A stretch of DNA of 64,000 bases from Burkholderia glumae LMG 2196 = ATCC 33617 (GCF_000960995.1 NZ_CP009434.1:2542001-2606000), one strand, 5' to 3'. Positions 1 through 9,522 are shown, counted from the first letter of the stretch. The notes: generated from the sequence alone by a model not told the origin. Numbers and translations: made by a program.

Positions 1-195
1 TCCTTCTCCGTGTTCTAGCTCGGCCTTGCCGATCCACCCTTGCAGGCGCGCACGGCCTCGGCTGTGCGCCAGGCGCGCGGGCGTCCTGCACCGCGCTGCG
101 CGCGCGGCGCGTGCCCGCGTCACTTGACTGCGGGCCTGGCCGCGATCGCCGTGGCGCCGCGCTTCACCGACGCGCGGGTCGACGTCGCGCCGGCC

Positions 196-420
196 TCACC
201 TTCCCTGCGGGCGCAGGCTGCCGCGCGGCACTTGCTTGCCAGGTGGCAGCAGATCGTCGTCCTCGAGCGGCACGCCGGCGGCACCATGCGCCGCCGGCTG
301 CGCATCGAGCTCCGCCTGAGCCCGATACCAGTAGGCATCGGCCAGTCCCTCGGGCGAGCCATCGGCACGCCACAACGCGTAGGCGCGCTCGCGCACGCGG
401 TCTTCACGTTCATCGCTCAT
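196..420 (-). CDS. DUF2934 family small protein
   Basis: A 74-residue protein. The first 40 residues carry the DUF2934 signature: an R-x-R-E-R-A-Y-x-L-W helix (residues 9-17), a short Gly/Pro-Glu-Gly turn and a W-Y-R-A-Q-A-E-L helix. Family members are short, soluble and common in proteobacteria, and their function is unknown. The rest is a low-complexity acidic then basic tail. The start at 420 is the first Met giving the conserved N-terminus; longer upstream readings are Arg-rich and uninformative. It stands alone, with about 700 bases of non-coding DNA upstream. The family call is by eye. Confidence 0.7.
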   Translation of the reverse strand: MSDEREDRVRERAYALWRADGSPEGLADAYWYRAQAELDAQPAAHGAAGVPLEDDDLLPPGKQVPRGSLRPQGR

Positions 421-1138
421 GTTCACGTACTCCTGATAGTGGGGTTGAGGCCGCCCGCAGCAGCTATCGCGAACGCGTTCCCGACAGCGGAATACGGTCG
501 CGACAGCAGCGAGAAGCCGGGCGGACCCGCAAGGTCGGCACCGCGCCGCCGGCTGGCGGCGGCCACCACCGGCGTCTGTCGGCCCTTCGCTCGTCTCGAA
601 ATCGAGGAGAAGACGCGCGACCCTGATCGTCCCGCCGCAGCGCGGACGCGCTCCGCCTCGCGGCAGCGGGGCCACGCCGATCGTGCGCAAGCGCCGTGCC
701 GGCCCGCAGCCGCGAGCCCGGGGATCGCGGCCAGCGCGGTCTTCAGCCGCGACGAGGGGAACGCGCGACGGCATGCGCGGGTGGGGAAGCGTCTTCATCA
801 TTGGGCGCCTTGCTAGGCAGCCCCGATCACTACCACTGCCGTGCCCACCATCGGACTGCCGCGGCCATCCCGTCACGGCGGAAGCGACGACTGCGGCACG
901 ACCTAACAGCGCATGCGTGTAAAAACCGCCCGGTGGGGCCGGCAGCAACGCGAGGAAGGACGGGTACGAACGGCACGAACGGCCGGCGCACGCGTGGCCC
1001 AACCCGGCCGGGCTCGTGCAGCAGGCCGTCCGCCCGGCGCGGCACGTGCCTTGCAATATGAAAGCAGGCGGCGGGGGCCGCCTGCGTCCGCTCCCCTGCG
1101 CGGACGCCCGCCCTCGCCTCCCATACCGGAGACCCGAC
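421..1138. other. Gene-free interval upstream of pncC
   Basis: No reading frame here has recognisable domains or a good ribosome site. The only structure I see is the perfect 9-bp hairpin at 1064-1085, annotated separately. The interval must contain the promoters of the DUF2934 gene (minus) and of pncC (plus). Confidence 0.4.
1064..1085. promoter_or_regulatory. Perfect 9-bp GC hairpin before pncC
   Basis: GCAGGCGGC at 1064-1072 pairs exactly with GCCGCCTGC at 1077-1085 around a GGGG loop. It ends 53 bases before the pncC start. On the minus strand it is followed by only three T residues, so it is a weak terminator candidate at best. It may instead be a leader stem-loop of the pncC mRNA. Confidence 0.35.
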
Positions 1139-1654
1139 ATGGACACTGCCCTGCGCGCCGTGGATTTCCTGAAGGCCAACGAGATCGTGCTGACCACGGC
1201 GGAATCCTGCACCGGCGGACTGATCGCGGCGACCCTGGCGTCGGTGCCGGGTTGCGGCGGCTGCCTCGACGTTGGTTTCGTGGCCTATTCGCCGCGCGGC
1301 AAGGCCGGATTCCTGGGCGTGCGGCACGAGACGATCGACCGCCACGGCCTCACCAGCGAGGCCGTGGCACGCGAGATGGCCGAGGGCGCACTCGCCGCTC
1401 CCGGTTCGATCGCCACGCTCGCGGTTGCCAACACCGGCCTGGCCGACGGCGAGCACGACGGAAGCCCGCCGCACGGCACGCAATGCTTCGCCTGGTCGCT
1501 CCGTGCCACCGACGGCAAGCTGAGCACGTTCAGCGAGACGCAACGCTTCTCGGGCTCGCGCAACGAGATACGCCAGGCCGCGGCGGACTACGCCCTGGCC
1601 CGCCTCGCCCACTATCACGCCCTGGTGCAAGCCAGCCGTTCCGAGGCCGGCTGA
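1139..1654 (+). CDS. pncC: Nicotinamide-nucleotide amidase (CinA C-terminal domain)
   Basis: A 171-residue protein consisting only of the CinA C-terminal domain. The signature TAESCTGG occupies residues 20-27, with Ser23 in the position expected for the amidase nucleophile. The family hydrolyses nicotinamide mononucleotide to nicotinate mononucleotide and ammonia, recycling NMN left by DNA ligase in the pyridine nucleotide cycle. The length matches stand-alone PncC proteins and lacks the N-terminal MoCF-like half of full CinA. The start at 1139 is preceded by a GGAGA-like site; the longer frame from 1016 adds a basic low-complexity leader absent from the family. Confidence 0.88.
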   Translation: MDTALRAVDFLKANEIVLTTAESCTGGLIAATLASVPGCGGCLDVGFVAYSPRGKAGFLGVRHETIDRHGLTSEAVAREMAEGALAAPGSIATLAVANTGLADGEHDGSPPHGTQCFAWSLRATDGKLSTFSETQRFSGSRNEIRQAAADYALARLAHYHALVQASRSEAG

Positions 1655-1932
1655 ACACGGGCGGGTTCGCGCCGGCCCATGCCCGGGCAGGCCGCAGTCG
1701 GACACCGCCGCATGCGGGCCGCGGCCAGCCACCGGCGCCGGCTTCACGCGTCATCACGGTGCGAGCGGCCAGACCCTGGCATTCGCACCGGCCGCCGCGC
1801 GGGCGCGAGGCGTCATGCGGCGGCTGCCATGCGGCGGGCTCCCAACGGCCCGGCGGTCGGATTGGCTGGCTTCGGCTCACGCTCCCGTCCGAACCAGCCG
1901 GCCGTGCCGGATCGTCCCGTCACGCCGCCGCG

Positions 1933-2757
1933 CTAGGTGTGGTTCATGTGCGTGCGGGTATGCAATGCGCGCCAGGCGCCAGGCGTCATTTCCTGGTAGC
2001 GAGAAAAGATGCGTCGAAAATAGGCCGGATCGCTGAACCCGCACAATTGTCCGATTTCACCGATGCTCTTTCCGGTCTCCGCGAGCAGCATGGCGGCATG
2101 GCGCACACGCCGCGCGTGCAAGGCCTCGGTGAGCGTTCTTCCATAGGCGCGGCGGAACACGCGCCCCAGATAGTCGGGATTGCAGTGCAACTCGTCGGCG
2201 ATGGTGGACGCCGAGATGTCGCCGGCGAATTTGTTCTGGATGACCATTTCGGCCTTGGCCGCGAGTGCGGAAGCCGCACCGGCCTGTTGCGCCACGGCAT
2301 TCTCCGAGCGCGCCAGCTCGCAGAGCATCAGCGCAATGATGGGCGCAAGCGTGGACGACCGGGCGCCGAACAGTTCTTGGTCGTTCACCAACTGGCGGAA
2401 CAGCGCGCTCATCTGGTCAGGGCGCGCGACGCGTGTGTGCTGGAGCACCTGCAACGGGTCCGGCAGGTCGTCTTCCGTGCCGGACGCCAGCGTGAAATGC
2501 ACCCAGTAGAACTTGAGCCCGCGGCCGGCCGCGCGGGTGCCCCCATGGCGCCGATGCGGCCAAAGCAGCAGCGCCTCGCCCGGCTGGACCTCGAACTCCG
2601 TGTCGTCTTCACGCAGGTGCAGCACGCCCTGGCGCACGAACACCAGCTCGTATGACTCGAGCCTGCGCTGCGGATGGACCCAATCGGCACTTTTCGAAAC
2701 GAAAAGTCCGCCGTTCTGCGCGCGTATCGACGACTGCACCGAAACCCTGAGTTGCAT
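1933..2757 (-). CDS. AraC-family regulator of the arabinofuranoside cassette
   Basis: A 274-residue regulator. Residues about 20-90 form an AraC-type cupin sensor (Q-P-G-E-A-L-L-L-W-P-H stretch). The C-terminal ~100 residues carry two helix-turn-helix motifs, the second containing the family motif G-F-S-D-P-A-Y-F-R-R-I-F. It is divergent from the transporter and GH127 genes with a 199-bp gap, the usual layout for an activator of a sugar operon, so I infer it senses an L-arabinofuranose-type sugar. The start at 2757 has GGAG upstream. The sugar identity is inference. Confidence 0.85.
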   Translation of the reverse strand: MQLRVSVQSSIRAQNGGLFVSKSADWVHPQRRLESYELVFVRQGVLHLREDDTEFEVQPGEALLLWPHRRHGGTRAAGRGLKFYWVHFTLASGTEDDLPDPLQVLQHTRVARPDQMSALFRQLVNDQELFGARSSTLAPIIALMLCELARSENAVAQQAGAASALAAKAEMVIQNKFAGDISASTIADELHCNPDYLGRVFRRAYGRTLTEALHARRVRHAAMLLAETGKSIGEIGQLCGFSDPAYFRRIFSRYQEMTPGAWRALHTRTHMNHT

Positions 2758-2876
2758 ACTCCCGCTCCATGCCGCATGCCCGGCCGATGGTCATCGACCG
2801 GCGACGAGAGGGATGATAGTCGGAATCGTCTCCATTGATGTTGATTTGTGGCTTGTGCGTCCAGTCCGCCCAGGTA

Positions 2877-2895
2877 GGATTGCCATCGGCAATCC
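2877..2895. promoter_or_regulatory. Inverted repeat in divergent araC/transporter region
   Basis: GGATTGCC and GGCAATCC form a perfect 8-bp inverted repeat around ATC. It ends 61 bases before the transporter start, between two divergent genes. It could be an operator or a leader stem-loop. AraC proteins more often bind direct repeats, so assignment to the neighbouring regulator is uncertain. Confidence 0.3.
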
Positions 2896-2956
2896 AAGCC
2901 GGGCGCGCGAGACGACGCGCGACCCCATTCAAAACAAGCATGGAGTGGAGACGAAT

Positions 2957-4363
2957 ATGGCGGACGGCACGACAATAGCGGGAGAAGACGGCAGCCTCGG
3001 AGCCGGCGCGCCGGCGCTGGCCGGGCTGTCCGCCAGCGAGAAGTTCGGCTACGGACTCGGCGATGCGGGCGGCACCGTCATCACGGCACTGATCGGTAAT
3101 TTCCTGACGTTTTTCTACACCGACGTGTTTGGCCTCGCACCCGGCATCGTCGGCACGATCTTCGTCGTGCTGCGCGTTTTCGACGCCGCCGCCGATCCCT
3201 TGATGGGCGCGCTGGCCGATCGCACGCGCAGCCGATGGGGACGGTTCCGACCGTGGCAGCTCTGGGGCGCGTTTCCCATCGGCATCGTCGCGATCGCGAC
3301 TTTCGCCTCGCCCTCGCTGTCTTACGAATGGCGAATCGTCTATGCATTCGCGACCTACCTGTTGCTCTCGGTTTGCTACACGGCGGTGAATGTGCCGTAT
3401 TGCGCCATGATCAACGCGATGACGACCGACCACAAAGAAGTCATGTCCTGCCAGACGTATCGTTTTGCGCTGTGCGGCCTGACGGGCTTTCTGGTATCGA
3501 CGGGCGTGCCTTATTTCGTGAAGCAGTTCGGTGGCGGCGACGCCGCGCGCGGCTATCGCCTGACCATCGCCGTGGCGGCTCTCGCGGTCGTGGTCATGCT
3601 GTTGTGGTGCTTTGCGGCAGTGCGCGAGCGCGTCCCGCTGCGCACGGAGGGGCAAGCCAGGCTCGGCGAGCAGTTCCGCAGCATGCGCCGCAACGACCAG
3701 CTGATCGTCATGCTCGTGATGTCGTTCCTGCTCATCACGATCTTCAATACGAAAGGCGGCGCGTACATGTACTTCATCACCTACGTGCTGCACGGCGATA
3801 CCGCGTACACATCGCTGTTTTTCGGCGTGGCGACCTTTTCGGCGATCCTCGGGACACTGATCGTCAACCAGTTGAGCAAGCGCTTCGACGCCAAGCACCT
3901 CTACTTCCACACGAACGTTTTTCTCGGCCTGATGTCGATCGCGCTCTACTGGGTGCCGGCCTCCGCTCAGACGCTCTGGCTCGTGCTGATTCTGGTGTAT
4001 TGCACGGTGCTTGGCTTCACGCTGCCGCTGCACTTCGCGATGATGGCCTACGCTGACGACTACGGCGACTGGAAAACCGGCATACGTGCGTCCGGCATGA
4101 ATTTCGCGTTCAACCTGCTGTTCATCAAGCTCGCCTGGGCGGCGAGCGCCGGCATCATCACCTGCGTGCTGGTGGCCGTCGCTTACAAGGCGGGCCTGGA
4201 GAACCAGACAAGCGCCTCCGTACACGGCATCACGCTGCTCGCGACGGCGATCCCCGGCGTGATTCATTTGCTGCTGGCGGCCGTCTCGCGCAAATTCTGC
4301 ATCGACACCGCCCTGCTCGCCCGCATTCAGGCCGATCTCAGGCTACGGCGCGCGGGCCATTGA
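2957..4363 (+). CDS. GPH-family sugar:cation symporter (MFS)
   Basis: A 468-residue polytopic membrane protein of the glycoside-pentoside-hexuronide:cation symporter family (MelB/YicJ/XynP type). Family marks are the N-terminal G-Y-G-L-G-D-A-G-G segment with Asn and Asp in helix 1, and the loop motif D-x-x-x-D-P-x-x-G-x-x-x-D-R-T-R-S-R-W-G-R-F-R-P (residues about 75-100). About 12 hydrophobic segments follow. It precedes the GH127 gene by 63 bases on the same strand, suggesting it imports the oligosaccharide or sugar that the enzyme handles. The ATG at 2957 is chosen for its GGAG six bases upstream; the frame is open much further upstream but without transporter-like sequence. Confidence 0.85.
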   Translation: MADGTTIAGEDGSLGAGAPALAGLSASEKFGYGLGDAGGTVITALIGNFLTFFYTDVFGLAPGIVGTIFVVLRVFDAAADPLMGALADRTRSRWGRFRPWQLWGAFPIGIVAIATFASPSLSYEWRIVYAFATYLLLSVCYTAVNVPYCAMINAMTTDHKEVMSCQTYRFALCGLTGFLVSTGVPYFVKQFGGGDAARGYRLTIAVAALAVVVMLLWCFAAVRERVPLRTEGQARLGEQFRSMRRNDQLIVMLVMSFLLITIFNTKGGAYMYFITYVLHGDTAYTSLFFGVATFSAILGTLIVNQLSKRFDAKHLYFHTNVFLGLMSIALYWVPASAQTLWLVLILVYCTVLGFTLPLHFAMMAYADDYGDWKTGIRASGMNFAFNLLFIKLAWAASAGIITCVLVAVAYKAGLENQTSASVHGITLLATAIPGVIHLLLAAVSRKFCIDTALLARIQADLRLRRAGH

Positions 4364-4426
4364 GGGCCGCGCCACCAAGGTCCCGGCCCTGCCGACATCC
4401 ATCCACGACCGTCGAGAAACCCGCTC

Positions 4427-6394
4427 ATGAATCAGCTCAATCATGCCGCATCGCGGCAGGTCAGCATCGAAGATACTTTCTGGCGCGCCTACCGGCATCT
4501 GGTACGCGGCGTGGTCGTGCCGTATCAATGGGAGGCGCTCAACGACCGGATCGCCGATACCGAACCCAGCGGCGCCGTTCGCAACTTCCGCATCGCCGCC
4601 GGTGAAGACGAAGGCGCGTTTACGGGAATGGTGTTCCAGGACAGCGACATCACGAAGTGGCTCGAAGCGGTGGCGTATCTGCTCGCCGAGCAGCGAGACG
4701 CCGAACTGGAGCAGATCGCCGACGAAACCATCGATCTGCTTGCGCGGGCGCAGCACGACGACGGCTACCTCAACACCTACTTCACGATCAAGGCCCCGGG
4801 GCAGCGCTGGACCAATCTGGCAGAATGTCACGAACTGTATTGCGCGGGCCATCTGATCGAAGCCGCCGTGGCCTATTGGCAGGCCACCGGCAAGCGCAAG
4901 CTGCTCGAGGTCGCCGAGCGTTTCGTCGCTCACATCGACACGGTGTTCGGCACCGAAGCGGGCAAGCTCAACGGCTATCCGGGTCATCCCGAGATCGAAC
5001 TCGCGCTGATGCGCCTGCACGAGGTGAGCGGCAACCCGCGCCATCTGGCGCTCGCCCGCTACTTCGTCGAGCAGCGAGGCGCACGGCCGCATTACTACGA
5101 TATCGAATACGAAAAGCGCGGGCGCGTGTCGCATTGGGACGTGCATGGCCGCGCCTGGATCACCACGCACAAGGCCTACAGCCAGGCACACAAGCCCATC
5201 GCAGAGCAGGACGCGGCCGTCGGACACGCGGTCCGGCTGGTCTATCTCTACGCGGGCGTCGCGCATCTCGCGCGCGTGAGCGGCGACGCGGCGAAGCTGA
5301 ACGTCTGCAAGGCCGTCTGGCGCAATATGGTGACGCGGCAGATGTATGTAACGGGAGGGATCGGCGCGCAAGTGTGGGGCGAATCGTTTACCTGTGACTA
5401 CGAACTGCCCAACGACACCGCGTACACGGAGACTTGCGCCTCCGTGGGCCTGGTTTTCTTTGCCCGCCGCATGCTCGAAGCGTCCCGCGAAAGCGGCTAC
5501 GCCGACGTGCTGGAACGCGCGCTATACAACACCGTGCTCGCGGGGATCGGGCTCGACGGCCGCTCGTTCTTCTACGTCAATCCGCTGGAAACGCATCCCG
5601 CCGGCATACGCGGCAACCACAAGTACGAGCATGTGAAGCCGGTGCGGCAGCGCTGGTTCGGTTGCGCATGCTGCCCGCCGAATGTGGCCCGGCTCATCGC
5701 CTCGCTCGATCAGTACGTTTATCTCGTCGACGATTCGATCATCTACGTGAACCTCTACGTGGCGGGCGAAGCACGGCTTAACGCCGGCACGTCGCGCGTC
5801 ACGCTGCGTCAGCAAGGCAACTATCCATGGCGGGGCGACCTGCGGATCGTGGTCGAGCAGGCCGACGGCTTCGACGGCACGATCGCGGTGCGGCTGCCGG
5901 ACTGGTGCGCCGCGCCGGAGGTTCGGGTGAATGGCGATACGGTTGCGTGTTCCGCCGCCGTGGACGGTTATTTGCACTTGCCGCGCGTCTGGCACGACGG
6001 CGACACGATCGAACTCGTGCTGCCGATGACGGTGCGCCGCCTGACCGGCCACGGCAAGCTGCGGCACGCCGCAGGCAAGGTCGCCGTGCAGCGCGGGCCG
6101 ATCGTCTACTGCATCGAGCAGGCGGACAACGGCGCCGACCTGCATGCCCTGTATCTGCCGCGTGACGCCGGGTTTGAAGTGGTCGACGGCGCGCAAATCG
6201 ATGCGAGCCTGGCCGAAAAAGTCGTTCTGCAGGCGCGCGGCTATCGAATTTCGCATCACGAATCCGATGACGCGTTATATGAATTCGATGCCGAGGCTGG
6301 CGATCGCGTCCCGCAGACGCTGACCTTCATTCCGTATTTTTGCTGGGCGAATCGCGGCGAAGGAGAAATGCGCGTGTGGGTGAACAGCGACTGA
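4427..6394 (+). CDS. GH127 beta-L-arabinofuranosidase
   Basis: A 655-residue cytoplasmic glycosidase with no signal peptide. It matches the HypBA1 (GH127) family in length and active-site spacing. The known zinc ligands Glu338, Cys340, Cys417 and Cys418 correspond here to E335, C337, C415 and C416 (in GCACCPPN), where C415 would be the cysteine nucleophile. E319 in W-G-E-S corresponds to the acid/base Glu322. The enzyme is expected to release L-arabinofuranose from beta-linked arabino-oligosaccharides of plant hydroxyproline-rich glycoproteins. It forms an operon with the GPH transporter under the divergent AraC regulator. Residue mapping is by motif, not by structural alignment. Confidence 0.88.
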   Translation: MNQLNHAASRQVSIEDTFWRAYRHLVRGVVVPYQWEALNDRIADTEPSGAVRNFRIAAGEDEGAFTGMVFQDSDITKWLEAVAYLLAEQRDAELEQIADETIDLLARAQHDDGYLNTYFTIKAPGQRWTNLAECHELYCAGHLIEAAVAYWQATGKRKLLEVAERFVAHIDTVFGTEAGKLNGYPGHPEIELALMRLHEVSGNPRHLALARYFVEQRGARPHYYDIEYEKRGRVSHWDVHGRAWITTHKAYSQAHKPIAEQDAAVGHAVRLVYLYAGVAHLARVSGDAAKLNVCKAVWRNMVTRQMYVTGGIGAQVWGESFTCDYELPNDTAYTETCASVGLVFFARRMLEASRESGYADVLERALYNTVLAGIGLDGRSFFYVNPLETHPAGIRGNHKYEHVKPVRQRWFGCACCPPNVARLIASLDQYVYLVDDSIIYVNLYVAGEARLNAGTSRVTLRQQGNYPWRGDLRIVVEQADGFDGTIAVRLPDWCAAPEVRVNGDTVACSAAVDGYLHLPRVWHDGDTIELVLPMTVRRLTGHGKLRHAAGKVAVQRGPIVYCIEQADNGADLHALYLPRDAGFEVVDGAQIDASLAEKVVLQARGYRISHHESDDALYEFDAEAGDRVPQTLTFIPYFCWANRGEGEMRVWVNSD

Positions 6395-6814
6395 TCCGCT
6401 TTCGCGGCATTCCCGTTTTCGCGGCATGGCGTGAGGCAGCCGGCCCTGGCGCCTGGCGCTGCGGGTCGACCATGGGGCATGCCCGGCCCCCGGTTTGCGT
6501 CCGCACCGCAGCGTGCGTTCGAGCCTGGAAGCCGCTGCTTCGCGTGATGCGCCCGGGCGTACCACGCGAGGCAGCGGGCTCGGGCACCGAAACCATCGCC
6601 CCTAGTCCGGCGCGTCAGTACGCTGGCCGCGGCAGTCGTAGTCGAACGCCCTTGCAGTCCCGGCCAGCCGAGATGGCAGACGGCGTGGACAGCGCCCGCA
6701 TCCGGACCATCCTGTCGAGCCGATTCTCCCGCGCCGCCCTTCTGCCGCCCCACCGGCTACGGCGAAAGTACCGCGCATAAGCGGTCATTGATCCAGCCAT
6801 TGAATGGCTTAAAC

Positions 6815-6846
6815 AAAAAAAAGGATGATCCAGGTACGGATCATCC
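6815..6846 (-). terminator. Intrinsic terminator, minus strand
   Basis: GGATGATCC (6823-6831) and GGATCATCC (6838-6846) form a perfect 9-bp stem with a 6-base loop. On the minus strand it is followed by eight T residues (complement of 6815-6822). There is no minus-strand protein gene immediately upstream, so it probably ends the putative small RNA. Confidence 0.7.
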
Positions 6847-6960
6847 AATAAAAACACCTTGCGGTAGGCACGAGGCTCAAAGCGATACCCCGTGAACCCA
6901 TCGTACAGCCTCGGCGGCGTAAACCGTGACGCAGGTATGAACAGTATGGCGAAAGTGTAT
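6815..6960 (-). ncRNA. Putative small RNA, copy 1 of a two-copy family
   Basis: Read on the minus strand, this stretch matches the plus-strand element at 9993-10142 without gaps. Both have TTCGCCATA, then exactly 69 bases later CGCTTTGARCCTCGTGCC, and both end about 20 bases further on in an intrinsic terminator. The terminator stems differ in sequence (here 9 bp, 6823-6846, followed by eight T), while the upstream body is conserved. That pattern fits a transcribed RNA family rather than a coding gene, because the only open frame runs straight through the terminator. The 5' end and promoter are not identified. Confidence 0.42.
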
Positions 6961-7146
6961 CGGCAAGTGCCGCATCGACCGTAGCGCGGCGTGGGATCAC
7001 GGCCGTCAGGCAGGAATCGTGGCCTCGAACCGCTGCGATCATTCATGCGATGGAGCAAGGCAGACCTGGAATCGAGAGAATTCATGGAACTGCACGACGA
7101 ACCAAGGAGGCGCATGCGCGCCGGATGCCGACCATCCCGGATTTCG

Positions 7147-7179
7147 AAGCTTAATTATATTAATAATATAATTAAGCTT
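7147..7179. repeat. Perfect 33-bp AT-rich palindrome
   Basis: AAGCTTAATTATATT (7147-7161) is followed by AAT and then by its exact reverse complement (7165-7179). The arms are 15 bp, almost entirely A/T apart from one GC pair in each AAGCTT end, which is striking in a 68% GC genome. No T-run follows, so it is not a normal terminator. It may be a protein-binding or cruciform site, or a remnant of a mobile element. Confidence 0.7.
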
Positions 7180-7615
7180 GATTATATTCGTGAATTCCCT
7201 TCAAGTCCTATGTCCCGATGCCGTTATCGTGAGCTGGGATCCCGGGCTGGTCGCGCAGTGGCAAGCAATGCCTCCAATCCCGGGCAGGCGAAGGGAAGGC
7301 GAAAGCGGTGGTTATTGAAAATTAACACGAGCGGAAGAATTCTGTCGGTCTTTGATTTTCAATCATCAAAGCGAATTGACGAAGTTTATCAAGGTTGCAA
7401 AAATCCCACGGTATCGTGCGCGGTGTTGCAGGCTGGTTTTTATTAATTCAATGGCTCTGGCGTGCCGAGCCTCCGGTTTCGCTTGCCGTTTTTTGCTCTG
7501 CCCGGCGGCTGGATTATCTGCTCCGCATTGCGTGACGGGCATGGAGCATTGTGTCGAGCACCGCGTCAGCTGCTACGCATTCTTCTGATAAATGATGGGA
7601 AAAGGGTGGTCATCA

Positions 7616-9178
7616 ATGAGCCATAAGACGTTTCGCTTGCGCACTCAGTTCATGCTGCTGATCCTCGGGTTCTCGTTCTGTTTCATCGCGTACAGCCTGT
7701 GCTCGCTCTTCGTGTTGAAAGAGCTGCGCGTCAACGGCCCCTTGTATCAGAAGATCCAGCTGAGCAACGATCTGGTCTCCGATATCCTGCCGCCGCCCGA
7801 ATACGTGATCGAGTCGTACCTGCTGTGCTTCCAGCTGCTCGACGCGGACGCCGTGCAACAGCCGCGCTTGATCGACCGTCTCGCCTCGCTGAGAAAGGAC
7901 TATGACGATCGCTATCGATTCTGGAGCGAGCAGCCGCTCAATCCGGACACGCGGCGGGCGCTGATCGACGCATCTCACCCTCCCGCCGTCGCGTTCTACC
8001 GGATCGTCTTCGACGACTTCATTCCCGCGGTGCAGCGCGAGGACAAGGTCGCGGCGCGCGACGCACTGGGCCGCATTTCCCAGCAGTACGATCTGCAGCG
8101 CAAGGCAATCGACAGCCTGGTGCAACTGGCCACGCGCGACACCTCGGCGGTCGAGGCCGATGCGCAGCGAGGCACCCAGTCCAGCTTCTGGCTGCTGGCC
8201 GGCGTATGAGGGCTCGCGCTGGCGGTGAGCATACTGATGACGCATTTCATGGCGAGACGGCTGCAGTCCCAGCTGGGCGGCGAGCCCGCGCTCGCCACGC
8301 ATGTGGCCAACCATATCGCCGCGGGCGACCTGACCGTCGACATCGGCTCGGCACCCGCCGTCTCGCGGAGCCTGCTGGCGGCCATGCAGGCCATGCAGGC
8401 GAACCTGACGAGAATGGTGGCCGACGTGCGCGCCGTCACCCAGAGCGTGGCGGACGCGGCCGGCGAGATCGTCGGCGGCAACAGCGAGCTGTCGACGCGT
8501 TCCGGCCAGCAGGCCGCCTCGCTCGAGGAAACCGCGGCCAGCGTGACGCAGCTGACCGAGACGGTCAAACAGAACGCCGACAACGCGCGTCAAGCCAATG
8601 CGCTGGCCACCCAGGCCACGAACATGGCCGATGTCGGCGACACCGCCGTGCAGCGCATGGTCGGCTCGATCGAAAAGATCAGCGGCAGCTCGAACAAGAT
8701 TTCCGAGATCACCGGCGTCATCGAGAGCATCGCGTTCCAGACCAATATCCTCGCGCTGAACGCCGCGGTGGAAGCGGCACGGGCCGGCGAACAGGGACGC
8801 GGGTTCGCGGTGGTGGCCAGCGAGGTACGCAGCCTCGCGCAGCGCTCGGCGGCGGCCGCCAAGGAGATCAAGGCGCTGATCGAAGCCTCGGTCACGACGA
8901 TCGAGGACGGCGCCCGGCAGGCGAACGACGTCGGCACGACGGTGGGCGAGGTCAGGCAGGCGATCAAGCGCGTCTCCGATCTGATCGGCGAGATCGCGGC
9001 GGCCTCCGACGAGCAGAGCCGCGGCATCGAGCAGGTCAACCAGGCAGTCAACCAGATCGAGGACATCACGCGTCGCAACGCGGATCTGTTCGAGCAGGCC
9101 ACCGGCTCGGCCCAGTCGCTCGAAAGGCAGGCGGTCCGGCTCACGACTGCCGTGTCGGCCTTCAAGCTGATGGCTTGA
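7616..9178 (+). pseudogene. Methyl-accepting chemotaxis protein split by in-frame TGA
   Basis: Starting at 7616 (AAAGGG seven bases upstream) the frame encodes a chemoreceptor: TM1 (about residues 13-33), a periplasmic helical sensor domain, TM2, linker and a full signalling domain with the hairpin-tip segment A-F-Q-T-N-I-L-A-L-N-A-A-V-E-A-A-R-A-G. A TGA at 8207-8209 interrupts the second membrane helix, immediately after L-L-A-G-V, and the same frame resumes with G-L-A-L-A-V-S-I-L. No frame change is needed, so a single base substitution explains it. The downstream part could restart at ATG 8225 as a soluble signalling fragment. It may be a pseudogene, a sequencing error or a true two-part product. 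Confidence 0.8.
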
Positions 9179-9522
9179 GCATGGGGCACGATCGGGCGGA
9201 GCCTGCGGGGGGCATTGCGTGGTTGATCCGAATCCGCGCGCAATGAGGCCAGCCGGCAGCGGCTATGCGGATTTCGGGCCGACGCCGGCTTGCGAGACGT
9301 TCAGACAACGCCACGGCATTCGGCTGGCCGGGGAATCTCCCGGCCGCGCCGAGGACGGATGCCGATGTGCGGGTGCCGCCATGGCCACGCCTGCCGAGGA
9401 TTGATCAGCCGCGAGCGCTTCGCTCATGCCTGGCTCAGCGTCCGAGGCTGTGCTGGAAGGGATGGCGCGCCAGGCGACGTTGCGATGTCAGCGAAGGCGA
9501 AGGGAAATGGGCCGGCGCGTTT
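9179..9522. other. Gene-free interval between chemoreceptor and STN protein
   Basis: These 344 bases separate two convergent genes. Short Arg-rich frames are present but none has a ribosome site or domain. No strong terminator hairpin with a T-run is seen. Confidence 0.4.

Larger units (their letters stand above)
6395..7615. other. Gene-poor interval with RNA-like element and AT-rich patch
   Basis: No protein gene is supported in these 1.2 kb. It holds the minus-strand RNA-like element with terminator (6815-6960), an adjacent small stem (AGCCAT-TGA-ATGGCT, 6795-6809), the 33-bp AT palindrome (7147-7179) and a 7-bp stem CTTTGAT/ATCAAAG at 7350-7371. Bases 7140-7450 are much richer in A+T than the flanks, which may mark acquired DNA or the promoter region of the chemoreceptor downstream. 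Confidence 0.45.

Noticed and set aside
1016..1138. Longer N-terminus for the NMN amidase
   Set aside because: The extra 41 residues are low-complexity and absent from the family; the ATG at 1139 has its own ribosome site.
6615..7115. Protein-coding interpretation of the two-copy element (shared R-F-E-P-R-A reading)
   Set aside because: The frame passes through the intrinsic terminator in both copies, lacks a ribosome site, and substitutions are not concentrated at third codon positions.
8207..8209. Selenocysteine recoding of the TGA in the chemoreceptor
   Set aside because: Chemoreceptor membrane helices are not selenoproteins, no SECIS-like hairpin follows the codon, and a single substitution is simpler.
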